Shown piece by piece: positions 10,012 through 18,272 of a DNA stretch of 64,000 nucleotides (position 1 is the stretch's first letter; each line of letters begins with the position of its first letter). The stretch comes from JBCBSS01 sp039819065. Lineage in GTDB: Bacteria; Bacteroidota; Bacteroidia; Cytophagales; Cyclobacteriaceae. Below the pieces are notes generated by a model, which saw only the letters and a list, made by a program, of their open reading frames with translations, was not told the DNA's origin and ran no database searches. The translations under genes and the position numbers were made by a program. The stretch lies in contig JBCBSS010000021.1 in assembly GCA_039819065.1 (NCBI GenBank), positions 1-64,000 on the forward strand. The letters run 5' to 3'.

Positions 10012-10700
10012 GTGCACCACAACATACCGAAACCGTAAGCAGCAAGAAGATGCTGTTTTCTATGGTATTGATAGGAACCATGTGTGCTTTATTCATCGTC
10101 TTGACTTATGAGGGCACCCTGCCACGTGTTCAGTATTTGAGATCCGAAGCTTTAAAACAAGCCATTTTCAAAGTACTTCCGGGTATTTCAGAAACGAAGA
10201 CTTTTCAGTTGAATGATAATCAAAGTTTTGCGCTGACGGATGAGTCGAATGGACAGTCTACTGTCTTTGCCGGTTATGACCAAGAAGGAAACTTGATAGG
10301 GCTTGCCATCGAAGCCGAGGGGCAAGGTTATGCAGATAAAATCAAAATACTCTATGGGTATAATCCGACCGATGAAACCGTGATCGGGTTTTATGTTTTG
10401 GAAACAAAAGAGACACCTGGCCTGGGGGATAAGATAGAAAAGGATGAAAACTTCCTTCTGAATTTTGTCGCACTGGATGTTTCCCTGAATGCTGATCGAT
10501 CAGGTCTGGCCAATCCAGTAATTACCGTGAAAAGTGGCGAAAAGGGGAGTCCCTGGGAGGTGGACGGCATTACAGGAGCAACCATATCATCAAGGGCCAT
10601 TGGCGATATAGTTAATGAAAGTGCCAGCCATTGGGGGCCAATCGTGCAGCAAAACCTGGAACAGTTAAAGTTGAACTCAAAAGAACTGGCATATGAGTAA
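10008..10700 (+). CDS. rnfG: Rnf complex subunit RnfG
   Basis: 230 residues: one N-terminal membrane anchor (about 16-36) and a periplasmic flavin domain homologous to NqrC. The flavinylation motif is DGITGATISSRA, with the FMN-Thr at 192; the preceding ETPGLGDKIE is a family signature. FMN would be attached by an ApbE-type transferase, which is not encoded in this window. The start ATGA overlaps rnfD and the stop overlaps rnfE. Confidence 0.93.
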   Translation: MSAPQHTETVSSKKMLFSMVLIGTMCALFIVLTYEGTLPRVQYLRSEALKQAIFKVLPGISETKTFQLNDNQSFALTDESNGQSTVFAGYDQEGNLIGLAIEAEGQGYADKIKILYGYNPTDETVIGFYVLETKETPGLGDKIEKDENFLLNFVALDVSLNADRSGLANPVITVKSGEKGSPWEVDGITGATISSRAIGDIVNESASHWGPIVQQNLEQLKLNSKELAYE

Positions 10701-11334
10701 AGATAGCTCCAAAGGTTTTTTTGAATCACTGGCAAGCGGTCCTTCCACCGATGAGTTCATCAAAGGGCTCTGGAAAGATAATCCTGTATTTGTTCAAGTA
10801 TTGGGGATGTGCCCAGTCCTGGCTGTTTCCAATACGGCCGAAAATGCGCTCGCCATGGGTTTAGCTACCACTTTCGTGCTTTTAATGTCCAATATTCTGG
10901 TGTCACTGCTTCGCAATTTTATACCCAAGCAAGTTCGCATTGCTTCTTACATTTTGATCATCGCCACTTTTGTTACGATCACCGATTATGCTATTCAGGC
11001 CATTAGCGTAGAACTGCATAAAAGCCTGGGTGCATTTATCTCTTTGATTGTTGTGAATTGCCTGATCTTGAGCCGAGCAGAAGCTTTTGCCTCCAAAAAC
11101 ACCATTGGAAAATCAATTCTCGATGCTTTAGGAATGGGGGTAGGTTTTGTGTTTGCCCTTTTCTGCCTTGGAGCAGTAAGGGAGATTCTGGGAAGCGGGA
11201 GCTTGTTTAATTTCCCTTTGTTTCCAGACGGATTTCAGAATTGGGTAGTCATGATACTTCCGGCGGGAGGCTTCTTCACCCTCGCACTTTGGCTATTGTT
11301 ATTCAATGTACTTAAACAGAAAAAAGCGACATGA
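10693..11334 (+). CDS. rnfE: Rnf complex subunit RnfE
   Basis: 213 residues with six predicted membrane helices; homologous to NqrD. Family features are NPVFVQVLGMCPVLAVS near residue 30, with the conserved Cys that in Nqr/Rnf helps hold an intramembrane iron centre, NCLILSRAEAFAS near residue 114 with a second Cys, and the late GAVREILGSG. It overlaps rnfG by eight bases and rnfA by four. With RnfA it forms the inverted pair at the centre of the pump. Confidence 0.93.
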   Translation: MSKDSSKGFFESLASGPSTDEFIKGLWKDNPVFVQVLGMCPVLAVSNTAENALAMGLATTFVLLMSNILVSLLRNFIPKQVRIASYILIIATFVTITDYAIQAISVELHKSLGAFISLIVVNCLILSRAEAFASKNTIGKSILDALGMGVGFVFALFCLGAVREILGSGSLFNFPLFPDGFQNWVVMILPAGGFFTLALWLLLFNVLKQKKAT

Positions 11335-11915
11335 ACCAGGAACCGCTTTGGCAAATATTTATTAGCGCCTGTCTGGTCAATAATTTTGTGTTGGCTTATT
11401 TCCTAGGCATATGTCCATTCTTAGGCGTTTCCGGAAAAATGGGAACAGCTACCAAAATGGGTGCAGCTGTCACTTTTGTCATGCTGATCAGCTCGATGTG
11501 TGCCTACGGGATTCATGCTTTGCTGGTCATAATCAATGCTCCCTTCCTCCAGTTGATCAGCTACATTGTGGTGATTGCATCCACCGTGCAATTGGTGGAA
11601 ATGTTCATCAAAAAAATGAGTCCGGCTTTATTCCGGGCACTGGGAATATTTCTCCCTTTGATCACAACGAACTGCGCCATTCTGGGATTAGCCTTATTCC
11701 AGACTTCGAAAGGATATGGTTTCGTTCAAAGCATTACGTACGCGTTAGGAGCAGGGGCAGGGTTTACCTTAGCCCTCATTCTCATCGCGGGACTACGCGA
11801 GCAATTAGAATTTGCGGATGTACCGAAAGCGGTTAAGGGAACGGTTTTGACCTTGTTCATAGCTGGCATTCTATCGCTGACATTTATGGGATTTTCAGGA
11901 CTAGGAAGCCAATGA
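11331..11915 (+). CDS. rnfA: Rnf complex subunit RnfA
   Basis: 194 residues, six membrane helices; homologous to NqrE. VNNFVLAYFLGICPFLGVSG near residue 16 and TTNCAILGLALFQ near residue 107 carry the conserved Cys residues of the family. The last codons overlap the start of the 63-residue gene (ATGA at 11912). The gene order C-D-G-E-A matches many Rnf operons, but rnfB is not next and comes only after an unrelated reductase gene. Confidence 0.93.
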   Translation: MNQEPLWQIFISACLVNNFVLAYFLGICPFLGVSGKMGTATKMGAAVTFVMLISSMCAYGIHALLVIINAPFLQLISYIVVIASTVQLVEMFIKKMSPALFRALGIFLPLITTNCAILGLALFQTSKGYGFVQSITYALGAGAGFTLALILIAGLREQLEFADVPKAVKGTVLTLFIAGILSLTFMGFSGLGSQ

Positions 11916-12103
11916 TGCAATCTTTAACCATAGCGATCGGCGGCATCGTAGCCCTAATGGTAGGGTGGGTGGTCATCCAGTCCGTTTGGAGGCGGATATT
12001 CAAAGATGAAATTACGGATGAAGATGTCCTGGCTGGGCGATCGAGTTGCGGCGATTGTGGTTGCGGCCTTATATGTAAAAAGAAAAGAGTTATTAAGCAT
12101 TAA
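11912..12103 (+). CDS. Small Cys-rich single-helix membrane protein, candidate Rnf maturation factor
   Basis: 63 residues: one membrane helix (about 3-24, ending WVVIQSVWRR), a short acidic linker, then SSCGDCGCGLICKKK with four Cys close to the C-terminus. The layout is that of NqrM (an Fe-delivery factor for the NqrD/NqrE iron centre) and of the FeoB-associated Cys-rich membrane proteins. Direct membership in either family is not certain from the sequence. It overlaps rnfA by four bases, so it is made together with RnfA/RnfE, the homologues of NqrE/NqrD. The inference is that it helps assemble their intramembrane Fe site. Confidence 0.65.
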   Translation: MMQSLTIAIGGIVALMVGWVVIQSVWRRIFKDEITDEDVLAGRSSCGDCGCGLICKKKRVIKH

Positions 12104-12119
12104 AGTAAATCATAGACCT

Positions 12120-12977
12120 ATGGCATATTTAACAGATTTAGATGCAACGGATACTCACCTGGCAACAGTGAAAAAATCCAAACGACTCACACCTGAAGAT
12201 ACCGAAGAGATCAGGGAAATTCTGATTGAAGTGAGTGATAGCAACTTCACGCCTAAAGTGGATCAAAGCTTCGGGGTCTTGGTTGAAACCGATGGTGAAT
12301 TTGGCATACAACGCCATCATAGGCTGTACAGTGTAGCTGACATTCCTAGTCAGTCCCAAGGAGTAACCCAGTTGAAAATGTTAGTCAAACGCTGTTCTTA
12401 TGTCGATGATTTCAGCGGGGAGCTTTACCCGGGTGTTGCGTCAAATTATTTGTGCAATCGGGAACCTGGCGATAAAATTGTCATCACTGGCCCCCATAGC
12501 CTGCCATTTGTGGTTCCGGAAGATAAAACAGCTGACCTCATTTTGATTGGTATGGGAACAGGTATCGCTCCTTTCAGAGCTTTCGTCAAGCATATTTATA
12601 AAAACGTGAAGGATTGGGAAGGTAAAATCCGATTATTCTATGGTGCCAGAAGTGGTTTGGAGCTTTTGTATTTGAATGATCATGATGGTGACCTGACCAG
12701 TTATTATGATGAAGAAACCTTCGAGGCATTTCACGCCCTTAGTCCCAGGCCACACATGAACGATCCCATTGCTCTGGATAAAGCTATTGAAGAGCGAGCA
12801 TCGGAGATCATGGAAATGTTGAATAAAGTCAATACCAGAATCTATGTGGCGGGCTACGAGAAGATTAGGGATGTTTTGGATACGGCTTTTTCTAACATGC
12901 TAGGCTCTAAGGAAGCCTGGCTCAACCGTAAGTCAGAACTGATTGCCGGAAAGAAATGGATGGAGATTATTTATTGA
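12120..12977 (+). CDS. Plant-type ferredoxin-NADP(H) reductase
   Basis: 285 residues from the ATG at 12120; the frame opens earlier, inside the preceding gene, but that part reads as shadow. The FAD signature is RLYSVAD (about 61-67), the NADP-binding loop GMGTGIAPFRAF is near residue 143, YGARSG near 178, and YVAGYEKIRDVLD near 244. The chain ends in an aromatic Tyr (MEIIY), as plant-type reductases do. It would exchange electrons between ferredoxin or flavodoxin and NADP(H). Placed between rnfA and rnfB, with 16 bases to the small Cys-rich gene, it gives reduced ferredoxin a second outlet beside NAD+ via Rnf. Confidence 0.85.
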   Translation: MAYLTDLDATDTHLATVKKSKRLTPEDTEEIREILIEVSDSNFTPKVDQSFGVLVETDGEFGIQRHHRLYSVADIPSQSQGVTQLKMLVKRCSYVDDFSGELYPGVASNYLCNREPGDKIVITGPHSLPFVVPEDKTADLILIGMGTGIAPFRAFVKHIYKNVKDWEGKIRLFYGARSGLELLYLNDHDGDLTSYYDEETFEAFHALSPRPHMNDPIALDKAIEERASEIMEMLNKVNTRIYVAGYEKIRDVLDTAFSNMLGSKEAWLNRKSELIAGKKWMEIIY

Positions 12978-12991
12978 CTATGAAGAGGTTT

Positions 12992-13158
12992 TATTTAGAT
13001 AGGTACCTTTTAAGTACCTCAAGTCGCCCTGAACGGTCATTTCGAATGCAATGAGAAATCCATCTCTCATATAATAAACACTTTAAATAGAGATAGATTT
13101 CTCCTAACGTCGAAATGACTGGCTTTTGAGATAACCTTTAATATGCCTTATCTAAATA
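12992..13158. repeat. Nested palindromic intergenic element (copy 1)
   Basis: The whole gap between the reductase and rnfB folds back on itself. Outer arms TATTTAGATA (12992-13001) and its complement (13149-13158) enclose a small hairpin AGGTAC/GTACCT (13001-13019) and a main element 13036-13119 bounded by GTCATTTCGA and TCGAAATGAC. Bases 13036-13060 are identical, in inverted orientation, to 51974-51998 in the second copy, and the arms of that copy carry different outer sequence. This is a REP/BIME-like structure of unknown role; it may set the level of rnfB. Confidence 0.75.
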
Positions 13159-13171
13159 CAAAGAGTAAAAT

Positions 13172-14032
13172 ATGATCATAACAGCCCTCATAGCACTCGG
13201 AAGTCTTACACTGCTGCTGGCAGGCATGCTGGTATTGGCCAACAAAAAGCTGTATGTCTATGAGGATCCTAGAATTGATGAAGTAGAAGATAAACTTCCA
13301 CATGCCAACTGTGGGGCTTGTGGCTTTCCTGGATGCAGGCCTTTTGCTGAAGCTTTGGTGAAAGGGGAAGTTTTGCCTGGCAAATGCACGGTAAGTTCCG
13401 AGGAAGCCCAACTGGATATTGCTGATTATTTGGGAGTTTCTCTAGGGGCCGAGGAAAAGCAAGTAGCGCGACTAGCTTGCGCAGGTGGGAAAAACGTGGC
13501 TAGAAACCGAGCCAATTATGAAGGTCTGGATACCTGTCGGGCAGCATCTCTGATATCAGGAGGTGGCAAGGGTTGCTTTTGGGGATGTTTAGGCAAAGGC
13601 GATTGTGAGGTGGTCTGTGATTTCGATGCCATTTCTATGGATTCCAATTCCTTGCCTGTAGTGGATGTCGAAAAGTGTACTGCTTGTGGAGATTGTGTTG
13701 AAATTTGTCCGAAAGACCTGTTCTCACTACAACCTCTCAGCAACAGATTATGGGTGGCATGCAAGAGCCTGGATGCAGGAGACGAAGTTCTGGAAGATTG
13801 TGAAGTAGGATGTACAGCTTGTGGTAAATGTGCCATGGATGCCGGTGATCTTATCATAATGGAAAACAATCTTCCGAAGATCAATTATTCACTCAATCAT
13901 AATACCAAAGATCCCGTCCAACGATGTCCGACCGGAGCCATAGTTTGGCTGGATGATGAGCTTGGAAAAATTAAAGGCCGGGAAAGCAAGAAGATAATCC
14001 GTGTCGGTGAGCGTGAAGCAGGTCAGACCTAA
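13172..14032 (+). CDS. rnfB: Rnf complex subunit RnfB
   Basis: 286 residues. One N-terminal membrane helix (about 2-24), then the Fe-S domain ANCGACGFPGCRPFAEAL (Cys 47, 50, 55) and GKC near 72, then CFWGCLGKGDCEVVC and CTACGDCVEICP (from 169), and a third set CEVGCTACGKC. RnfB is the ferredoxin-binding entry point of Rnf. It is separated from the rest of the operon by the reductase gene and a 167-base nested palindrome, which is unusual since rnfB normally follows rnfA directly. Confidence 0.93.
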   Translation: MIITALIALGSLTLLLAGMLVLANKKLYVYEDPRIDEVEDKLPHANCGACGFPGCRPFAEALVKGEVLPGKCTVSSEEAQLDIADYLGVSLGAEEKQVARLACAGGKNVARNRANYEGLDTCRAASLISGGGKGCFWGCLGKGDCEVVCDFDAISMDSNSLPVVDVEKCTACGDCVEICPKDLFSLQPLSNRLWVACKSLDAGDEVLEDCEVGCTACGKCAMDAGDLIIMENNLPKINYSLNHNTKDPVQRCPTGAIVWLDDELGKIKGRESKKIIRVGEREAGQT

Positions 14033-14113
14033 TGGGTTAGATTTTGGCTGTATCCTGTTTGGTTGCTCGTGAGTGGGTACACTCAAGAGGGCTCAAAGAC
14101 AGTTTCAGAATAA

Positions 14114-15082
14114 TCATTTATTGATCAATACCAACTCTACCCTTCTATTCTTTCTTCTGCCCTCTTCCGTTCCACTGGTAGCTACAGGTGCCAGGGGTCC
14201 TACCGCCTGAGGAGAAAGTCTTTCCTTTGATATCTGATGATTTTCTACCAAATAATCAACCACTGCCGGTGCCCTTTTTGAGGAAAGTTCCAAATTGTAT
14301 TGAAGAGCACCTTTCATATCGGTATGCCCTACAACATATAATTTAAAAGAAGGGTTGGCTTTTAACATCTTGGCTATTTCTGCCAACAATGGTTCCGATT
14401 CTTTTTTGATAGTTGCTTTATCGAAATCAAAGAGAATACCTTGTAAAGCAACACGCCCGGTTTCCAGTAATTTTTTGGCCATATAGTCGGCGTCAACTTT
14501 AATGAAGTCATCCTCTACTTCACCCTCTTCAATCACGTCCAGTAAGATTACCACTTCCTTATCAGTATACTGTTTACCAGAAACTGCGACATAAACATTA
14601 TTCAGTTTACCGGCTATATGAAAGGTGCCCCCTATAGTAGCAGATCCCTGGTTTAACTTAATACCTACGCTTGAAGGAAATGAATTAGTACTATAAAATG
14701 TATTAAGCCAGCCATTTCCGCCTACATCTTTTGAGACATTCCTTTCTCCGTGTAATTTATTGGCTAAAATGTCAAATTCAGCCTCTTTCATGGCTTGAAG
14801 GTAATTTTTATAAACTTCAGAGACAGTTCGGTCGCCTTTTATTGAGTAGTAAATCCTGGTATTTTTTCCAGCTACTTTTATCCAGTCACTAATCTTTTTA
14901 TAGCCTGTTTCTGGCCCGGTGGCGATACCATATTCCTTATAAATCTGTATGTCACAATATTCTATAATGGCACCAGGATACCGGGTCACTATTGGGTGAT
15001 CCTCACAATCTTTTTTGTCAGATTGTGCCATCGAGCCAAGGGCCGATGACAAGGTTAAGAGAAGGATACTTATCTTTTTCAT
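14114..15082 (-). CDS. OmpA-family outer membrane protein
   Basis: 322 residues from an ATG at 15082 with the signal peptide MKKISILLLTLSSALGSMAQ; a TTG eight codons upstream is a less likely start. The C-terminal third is a peptidoglycan-binding OmpA domain: ILFDFDKATI near 228, VVGHTDMKG, NLELSSKRA, and a late GRRKNRRVEL. The N-terminal two thirds (IKVAGKNTRIYYSI and so on) is a mixed alpha/beta region seen before OmpA domains in other Bacteroidota and not a beta-barrel. It converges on rnfB and is transcribed alone. Confidence 0.85.
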   Translation of the reverse strand: MKKISILLLTLSSALGSMAQSDKKDCEDHPIVTRYPGAIIEYCDIQIYKEYGIATGPETGYKKISDWIKVAGKNTRIYYSIKGDRTVSEVYKNYLQAMKEAEFDILANKLHGERNVSKDVGGNGWLNTFYSTNSFPSSVGIKLNQGSATIGGTFHIAGKLNNVYVAVSGKQYTDKEVVILLDVIEEGEVEDDFIKVDADYMAKKLLETGRVALQGILFDFDKATIKKESEPLLAEIAKMLKANPSFKLYVVGHTDMKGALQYNLELSSKRAPAVVDYLVENHQISKERLSPQAVGPLAPVATSGTEEGRRKNRRVELVLINK

Positions 15083-15377
15083 AAGATAGGCCGGTTTGTA
15101 TTTCAAAATACGGGACTCAGACTAAAATATCCTTTTTTATACTGTATTTCAAAGTATTTCTATCTAATGCAGATCCAGTATACCTCTCAAAAACTCCTGT
15201 CACAATCAAGGAAAGCAGAATTTTGAGACCGCCGTTTGTACCTACCTACAGGCATAGGCAGGTCTTCACAAATATCGTGTATACGACATTGGAATGATCT
15301 TATATGACAAATCCGTAGTTAATCCGTGATTTTGATGAACAAATGGCTTAACCTTACGTTGATCGAAAGAAAAAACT

Positions 15378-15911
15378 ATGAGGTTATTACTTGTTTTCAT
15401 ACTTAGCCTTACGTATTTCACTGGGGCTTGTCAGACTAGATCCAATCCAAAAGAGGAGAATCACTCATACCCAATTCAAAAGACAGATGAAGAGTGGAAG
15501 CAGATTCTCTCTGGTGAGCAATTTCAAATACTGCGCCAGCAGGGTACTGAACGTGCTTTTACCGGTAAATATTGGGATAATAAGCAAAAAGGAATATACT
15601 ATTCGGCGGCCACTGGTCAGCCTTTATTCAGCTCTGAGCATAAGTACAAATCTGGTACTGGATGGCCGAGCTTTTACAAACCTATCGAGGACAATGCCGT
15701 CAAAGAAGTGGCCGACAGAAGTTACGGCATGGTTCGTATTGAAGTAGTTGATAGCGGCAGTGGTTCACACCTCGGCCATGTATTTAATGATGGCCCTGCA
15801 CCTACAGGACTGCGGTATTGCATGAACTCTGCTTCGCTGATATTTGTGGCAGAAGGTGAGGAGAAACCCGCTATAGTTAAAGAATGGGAAGAAAAACACG
15901 GTAGCAAATAG
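15378..15911 (+). CDS. msrB: Peptide-methionine (R)-S-oxide reductase MsrB, exported, zinc-free type
   Basis: 177 residues with a lipoprotein-like leader (YFTGAC, Cys about 18). The MsrB core is complete: WKQILSGEQFQILRQQGTE, GTGWPSFYKP near 95, GSHLGHVFNDGP near 131, and the catalytic Cys148 in RYCMNSASL. The two CxxC pairs that bind structural zinc in many MsrB proteins are absent: they are replaced by YSAATG before LFSS and by VDSGSGSH. It repairs Met-R-sulfoxide in exported proteins. It stands alone between two long spacers. Confidence 0.92.
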   Translation: MRLLLVFILSLTYFTGACQTRSNPKEENHSYPIQKTDEEWKQILSGEQFQILRQQGTERAFTGKYWDNKQKGIYYSAATGQPLFSSEHKYKSGTGWPSFYKPIEDNAVKEVADRSYGMVRIEVVDSGSGSHLGHVFNDGPAPTGLRYCMNSASLIFVAEGEEKPAIVKEWEEKHGSK

Positions 15912-16070
15912 CCTTTTATTAGTGTTACGGTAGTAACAAGTTCATTTAACAAGGCCGACCATTTTATTATTCTTGACCTTATCAAAGAGTTCCTCGATAT
16001 TCACTTGTGGTATTCTTTAGCAGGTTTTCTTTCATTTTTTGGCTTGACCCAAAAAACGAAACAAAAAAAG

Positions 16071-16213
16071 TCAAGGCTGTGATAAAATAGGCTAAAATTC
16101 AGTTCAATCGCCTAAAATTCACAAACTTGCCCTCCTGCGTCAGGCTTCAAACAGTGTGAATTTTGGCCGGCTTTTTCACTGAATTTCTTAACGCAATTTT
16201 ATCAAGGCCGTGA
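16071..16213. repeat. Inverted-repeat element
   Basis: Arms at 16071-16088 (TCAAGGCTGTGATAAAAT) and 16196-16213 are imperfect inverse complements (GGCTGTGATAAAAT against the complement of ATTTTATCAAGGCCGT). The interior also contains a smaller pair of inverse stretches around AAATTCACA / TGTGAATTT. This is a palindromic spacer repeat of unknown function. Confidence 0.55.
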
Positions 16214-16318
16214 ATGTCCAAAGCTCAATTTTACTTAGAAGAGTTGTTTTTTGGAGTTACTGTAACTGTCTATAATCCATTAGACCCCGAATAGACAACC
16301 CATTATAATTGCTTTAAA

Positions 16319-16505
16319 ATGTGCTTGCGAAAGACTATTTGGCTAGTACGAGTGCGGCTGGCTGCCAAAATTCCGAGCCAGCGTGGGAGTGTGGGCTGAA
16401 GGTTAAATTTTGGCTTGATTTTTCTTTGTTTGTCCCGACAAGTCGGGATGAAGGCTATTGGATGATTAAGGTATCCAAATTTTACTTGGTCGAATTCTGG
16501 TCATC
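16319..16505 (+). repeat. Dispersed intergenic repeat, copy 1
   Basis: This 187-base segment is the reverse complement, with scattered changes, of 40732-40932. Shared stretches include GTGCTTGCGAAAGA, TATTTGGCTAGTACGAGTG, CCAAAATTCCG and AAGGTATCCAAATTTTA. The middle differs by an indel around 16436-16455. The open frame that runs through it is preserved only partly between the copies, so I treat it as repeat and not gene. Confidence 0.75.
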
Positions 16506-16593
16506 AAGTGTGTAACGCTTCAAAAAAAACATTTTCACGCCTAACCCTATCGAAAAGAAGATTATCTAACCTACCTAATTCTAATCTATCACC

Positions 16594-18087
16594 TCAATTG
16601 ATATCATAAGTAGACTTTTCCTTACTGTCATTCAGTTGGATGCCTACAGCTGCCAATCGGTCACGGATATAATCGGAAAGCGCAAAATCCTTTTTATCAC
16701 GAACCTCCTGCCTTACTTCCATTAAAACATCCATCACTTCTGGGAGTACCTGAGATTCTGAACTCGCTTCATGGCGAATGCCAAGAACATCATTGAGGAA
16801 CCCTTTATAGGTGATTTTAAGTTTGCCCATCGCTTCTTCAGAAACGTTAATGTCGGCTGGCTCCAACTTATGTGCTACGGACAATAGATCAAAAAGGCTA
16901 GCGATGGTCTCGGCAGTGTTGAAGTCATCGTTCATCTTTTCAAAGCAACTTTGACAGGTTTCGAGGATTTGTGTCGACAGTGAATCATCGATTCTCCCCG
17001 CCGGATCATTTTCAAGACCATTTATAAAATCAAGTCCCTTTAGTAACCTATTGCATGCCACTTCGGCCGACTTGAGTGCCTGGTTTGAAAAATCAATTGG
17101 ACTTCCATAATGCGCTTGTAGCATTAGAAAGCGCACGGTCATGGGATTGTAGGCTTGATCTAATAACGAATGATCCCCACTGAACATTTGGCCCAAGGAA
17201 ATGAAATTACCTTTGGACTTTGCCATTTTTTGCCCTTCTAAGGTCATCATATTATTATGCAGCCAGTAATTAACCGGTGGGCAACCGAAAGCGGCATAAC
17301 TCTGAGCAATCTCGGCCTCATGATGCGGGAATTTAAGATCCATGCCGCCTCCGTGAATATCAAAGGGCAAGCCTAAATACTTGCTGCTCATGGCTGTACA
17401 TTCTATATGCCAACCCGGAAAACCCATGCCCCAGGGTGAAGGCCATTGCATGATGTGTGTGGCATCAGCTTTTTTCCACAAAGCAAAATCAGCAGGATGC
17501 TTTTTTTCTTCCTGTCCTTCCAGCGAACGGCTCCCAGACATCAACTCTTCTAGCACCCTCCCTGATAGTTCGCCATAATGGTATTTATCAGCATATGCGG
17601 TTACATCAAGATAAACCGATCCCTCAGCTTCATAGGCCATACTATTGGCTATAATCTGCTTAATCACCTCTATCTGTTCAGTAATATGACCGGAGGCCAA
17701 TGGTTCTATGGAAGGCGGCGATACGTTGAGCATGGTCATCATATCACGATACAAATTAGTATATCGTTGAGCCACTTCCATGGGTTCAAGTTGCTCTAGT
17801 CGCGCTTTTTTGGCTACCTTATCCTCACCTGATCCACTTAATTCATCTTCCAGATGGCCTACGTCTGTAATGTTGCGTACATATCGCACTTTGTAGCCTA
17901 AATAGGCGAAGTAACGGTATACTACATCAAAGGTTATGGCTGAACGTGCGTGCCCAAGATGCGGCTCACCATAGACCGTGGGTCCACAGACATACATACC
18001 TACTTTTCCTTCTGTAATAGGAGTGAACAGCTCTTTTTTACCGGTGAGCGTGTTTTTTACATGGATTTTTGATTCTATCAATTCCAA
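16594..18087 (-). CDS. cysS: Cysteinyl-tRNA synthetase
   Basis: 497 residues. Charges tRNA-Cys. The class I HIGH motif is HLGH (43-46), the KMSKS motif is KMAKSKGN (about 286-293). The zinc ligands are present: Cys in MYVCGPTVY, Cys in GWHIECTAMS, and His and Glu in FPHHEAEIAQS. There is no ATG in frame before residue 31, so the start is one of two TTG codons (18087 or 18081). It is followed on the same strand by the zinc-locus genes upstream of it (COG0523 GTPase, hisI), with a 185-base repeat-bearing gap between. Confidence 0.95.
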   Translation of the reverse strand: MELIESKIHVKNTLTGKKELFTPITEGKVGMYVCGPTVYGEPHLGHARSAITFDVVYRYFAYLGYKVRYVRNITDVGHLEDELSGSGEDKVAKKARLEQLEPMEVAQRYTNLYRDMMTMLNVSPPSIEPLASGHITEQIEVIKQIIANSMAYEAEGSVYLDVTAYADKYHYGELSGRVLEELMSGSRSLEGQEEKKHPADFALWKKADATHIMQWPSPWGMGFPGWHIECTAMSSKYLGLPFDIHGGGMDLKFPHHEAEIAQSYAAFGCPPVNYWLHNNMMTLEGQKMAKSKGNFISLGQMFSGDHSLLDQAYNPMTVRFLMLQAHYGSPIDFSNQALKSAEVACNRLLKGLDFINGLENDPAGRIDDSLSTQILETCQSCFEKMNDDFNTAETIASLFDLLSVAHKLEPADINVSEEAMGKLKITYKGFLNDVLGIRHEASSESQVLPEVMDVLMEVRQEVRDKKDFALSDYIRDRLAAVGIQLNDSKEKSTYDIN

Positions 18088-18165
18088 ATCAGCCTGTTTA
18101 GTATTTTTAGAATAATGGTAGTTTACCAGATTATAGAGAGGCTTTCTTAAAAGTCAGCCGCCCTT

Positions 18166-18183
18166 GTTGGAGTTGTCTCCGAC
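18166..18183. repeat. Short palindrome of the GTTGGAG family, copy 1
   Basis: GTTGGAG-TTGT-CTCCGAC is a near-perfect hairpin of the same type as two perfect copies at 40625-40644 and 40974-40993. It lies in the gap before cysS, 90 bases after the GTPase stop on the minus strand. There is no T-run next to it, so it is not a classic terminator. Confidence 0.6.
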
Positions 18184-18272
18184 GAGCTATCCTGGGCGCA
18201 TTCAAAGTTCGCTGGAAATGGCTCCAACGAAGGCACTAATGACCTTTCGGAGTGACTCTTGAAGACAACCCC

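Larger units (their letters stand above)
15912..16593. other. Long intergenic region built of repeats
   Basis: The 680 bases between msrB and cysS contain two separate repeat structures, annotated individually (16071-16213 and 16319-16505). Short open frames here are products of these repeats. I see no supported gene. Confidence 0.6.

Noticed and set aside
16321..16515. A 64-codon open frame starting at GTG
   Set aside because: It lies wholly in the dispersed repeat, and the second copy at 40732-40932 does not keep the same frame through the middle part.
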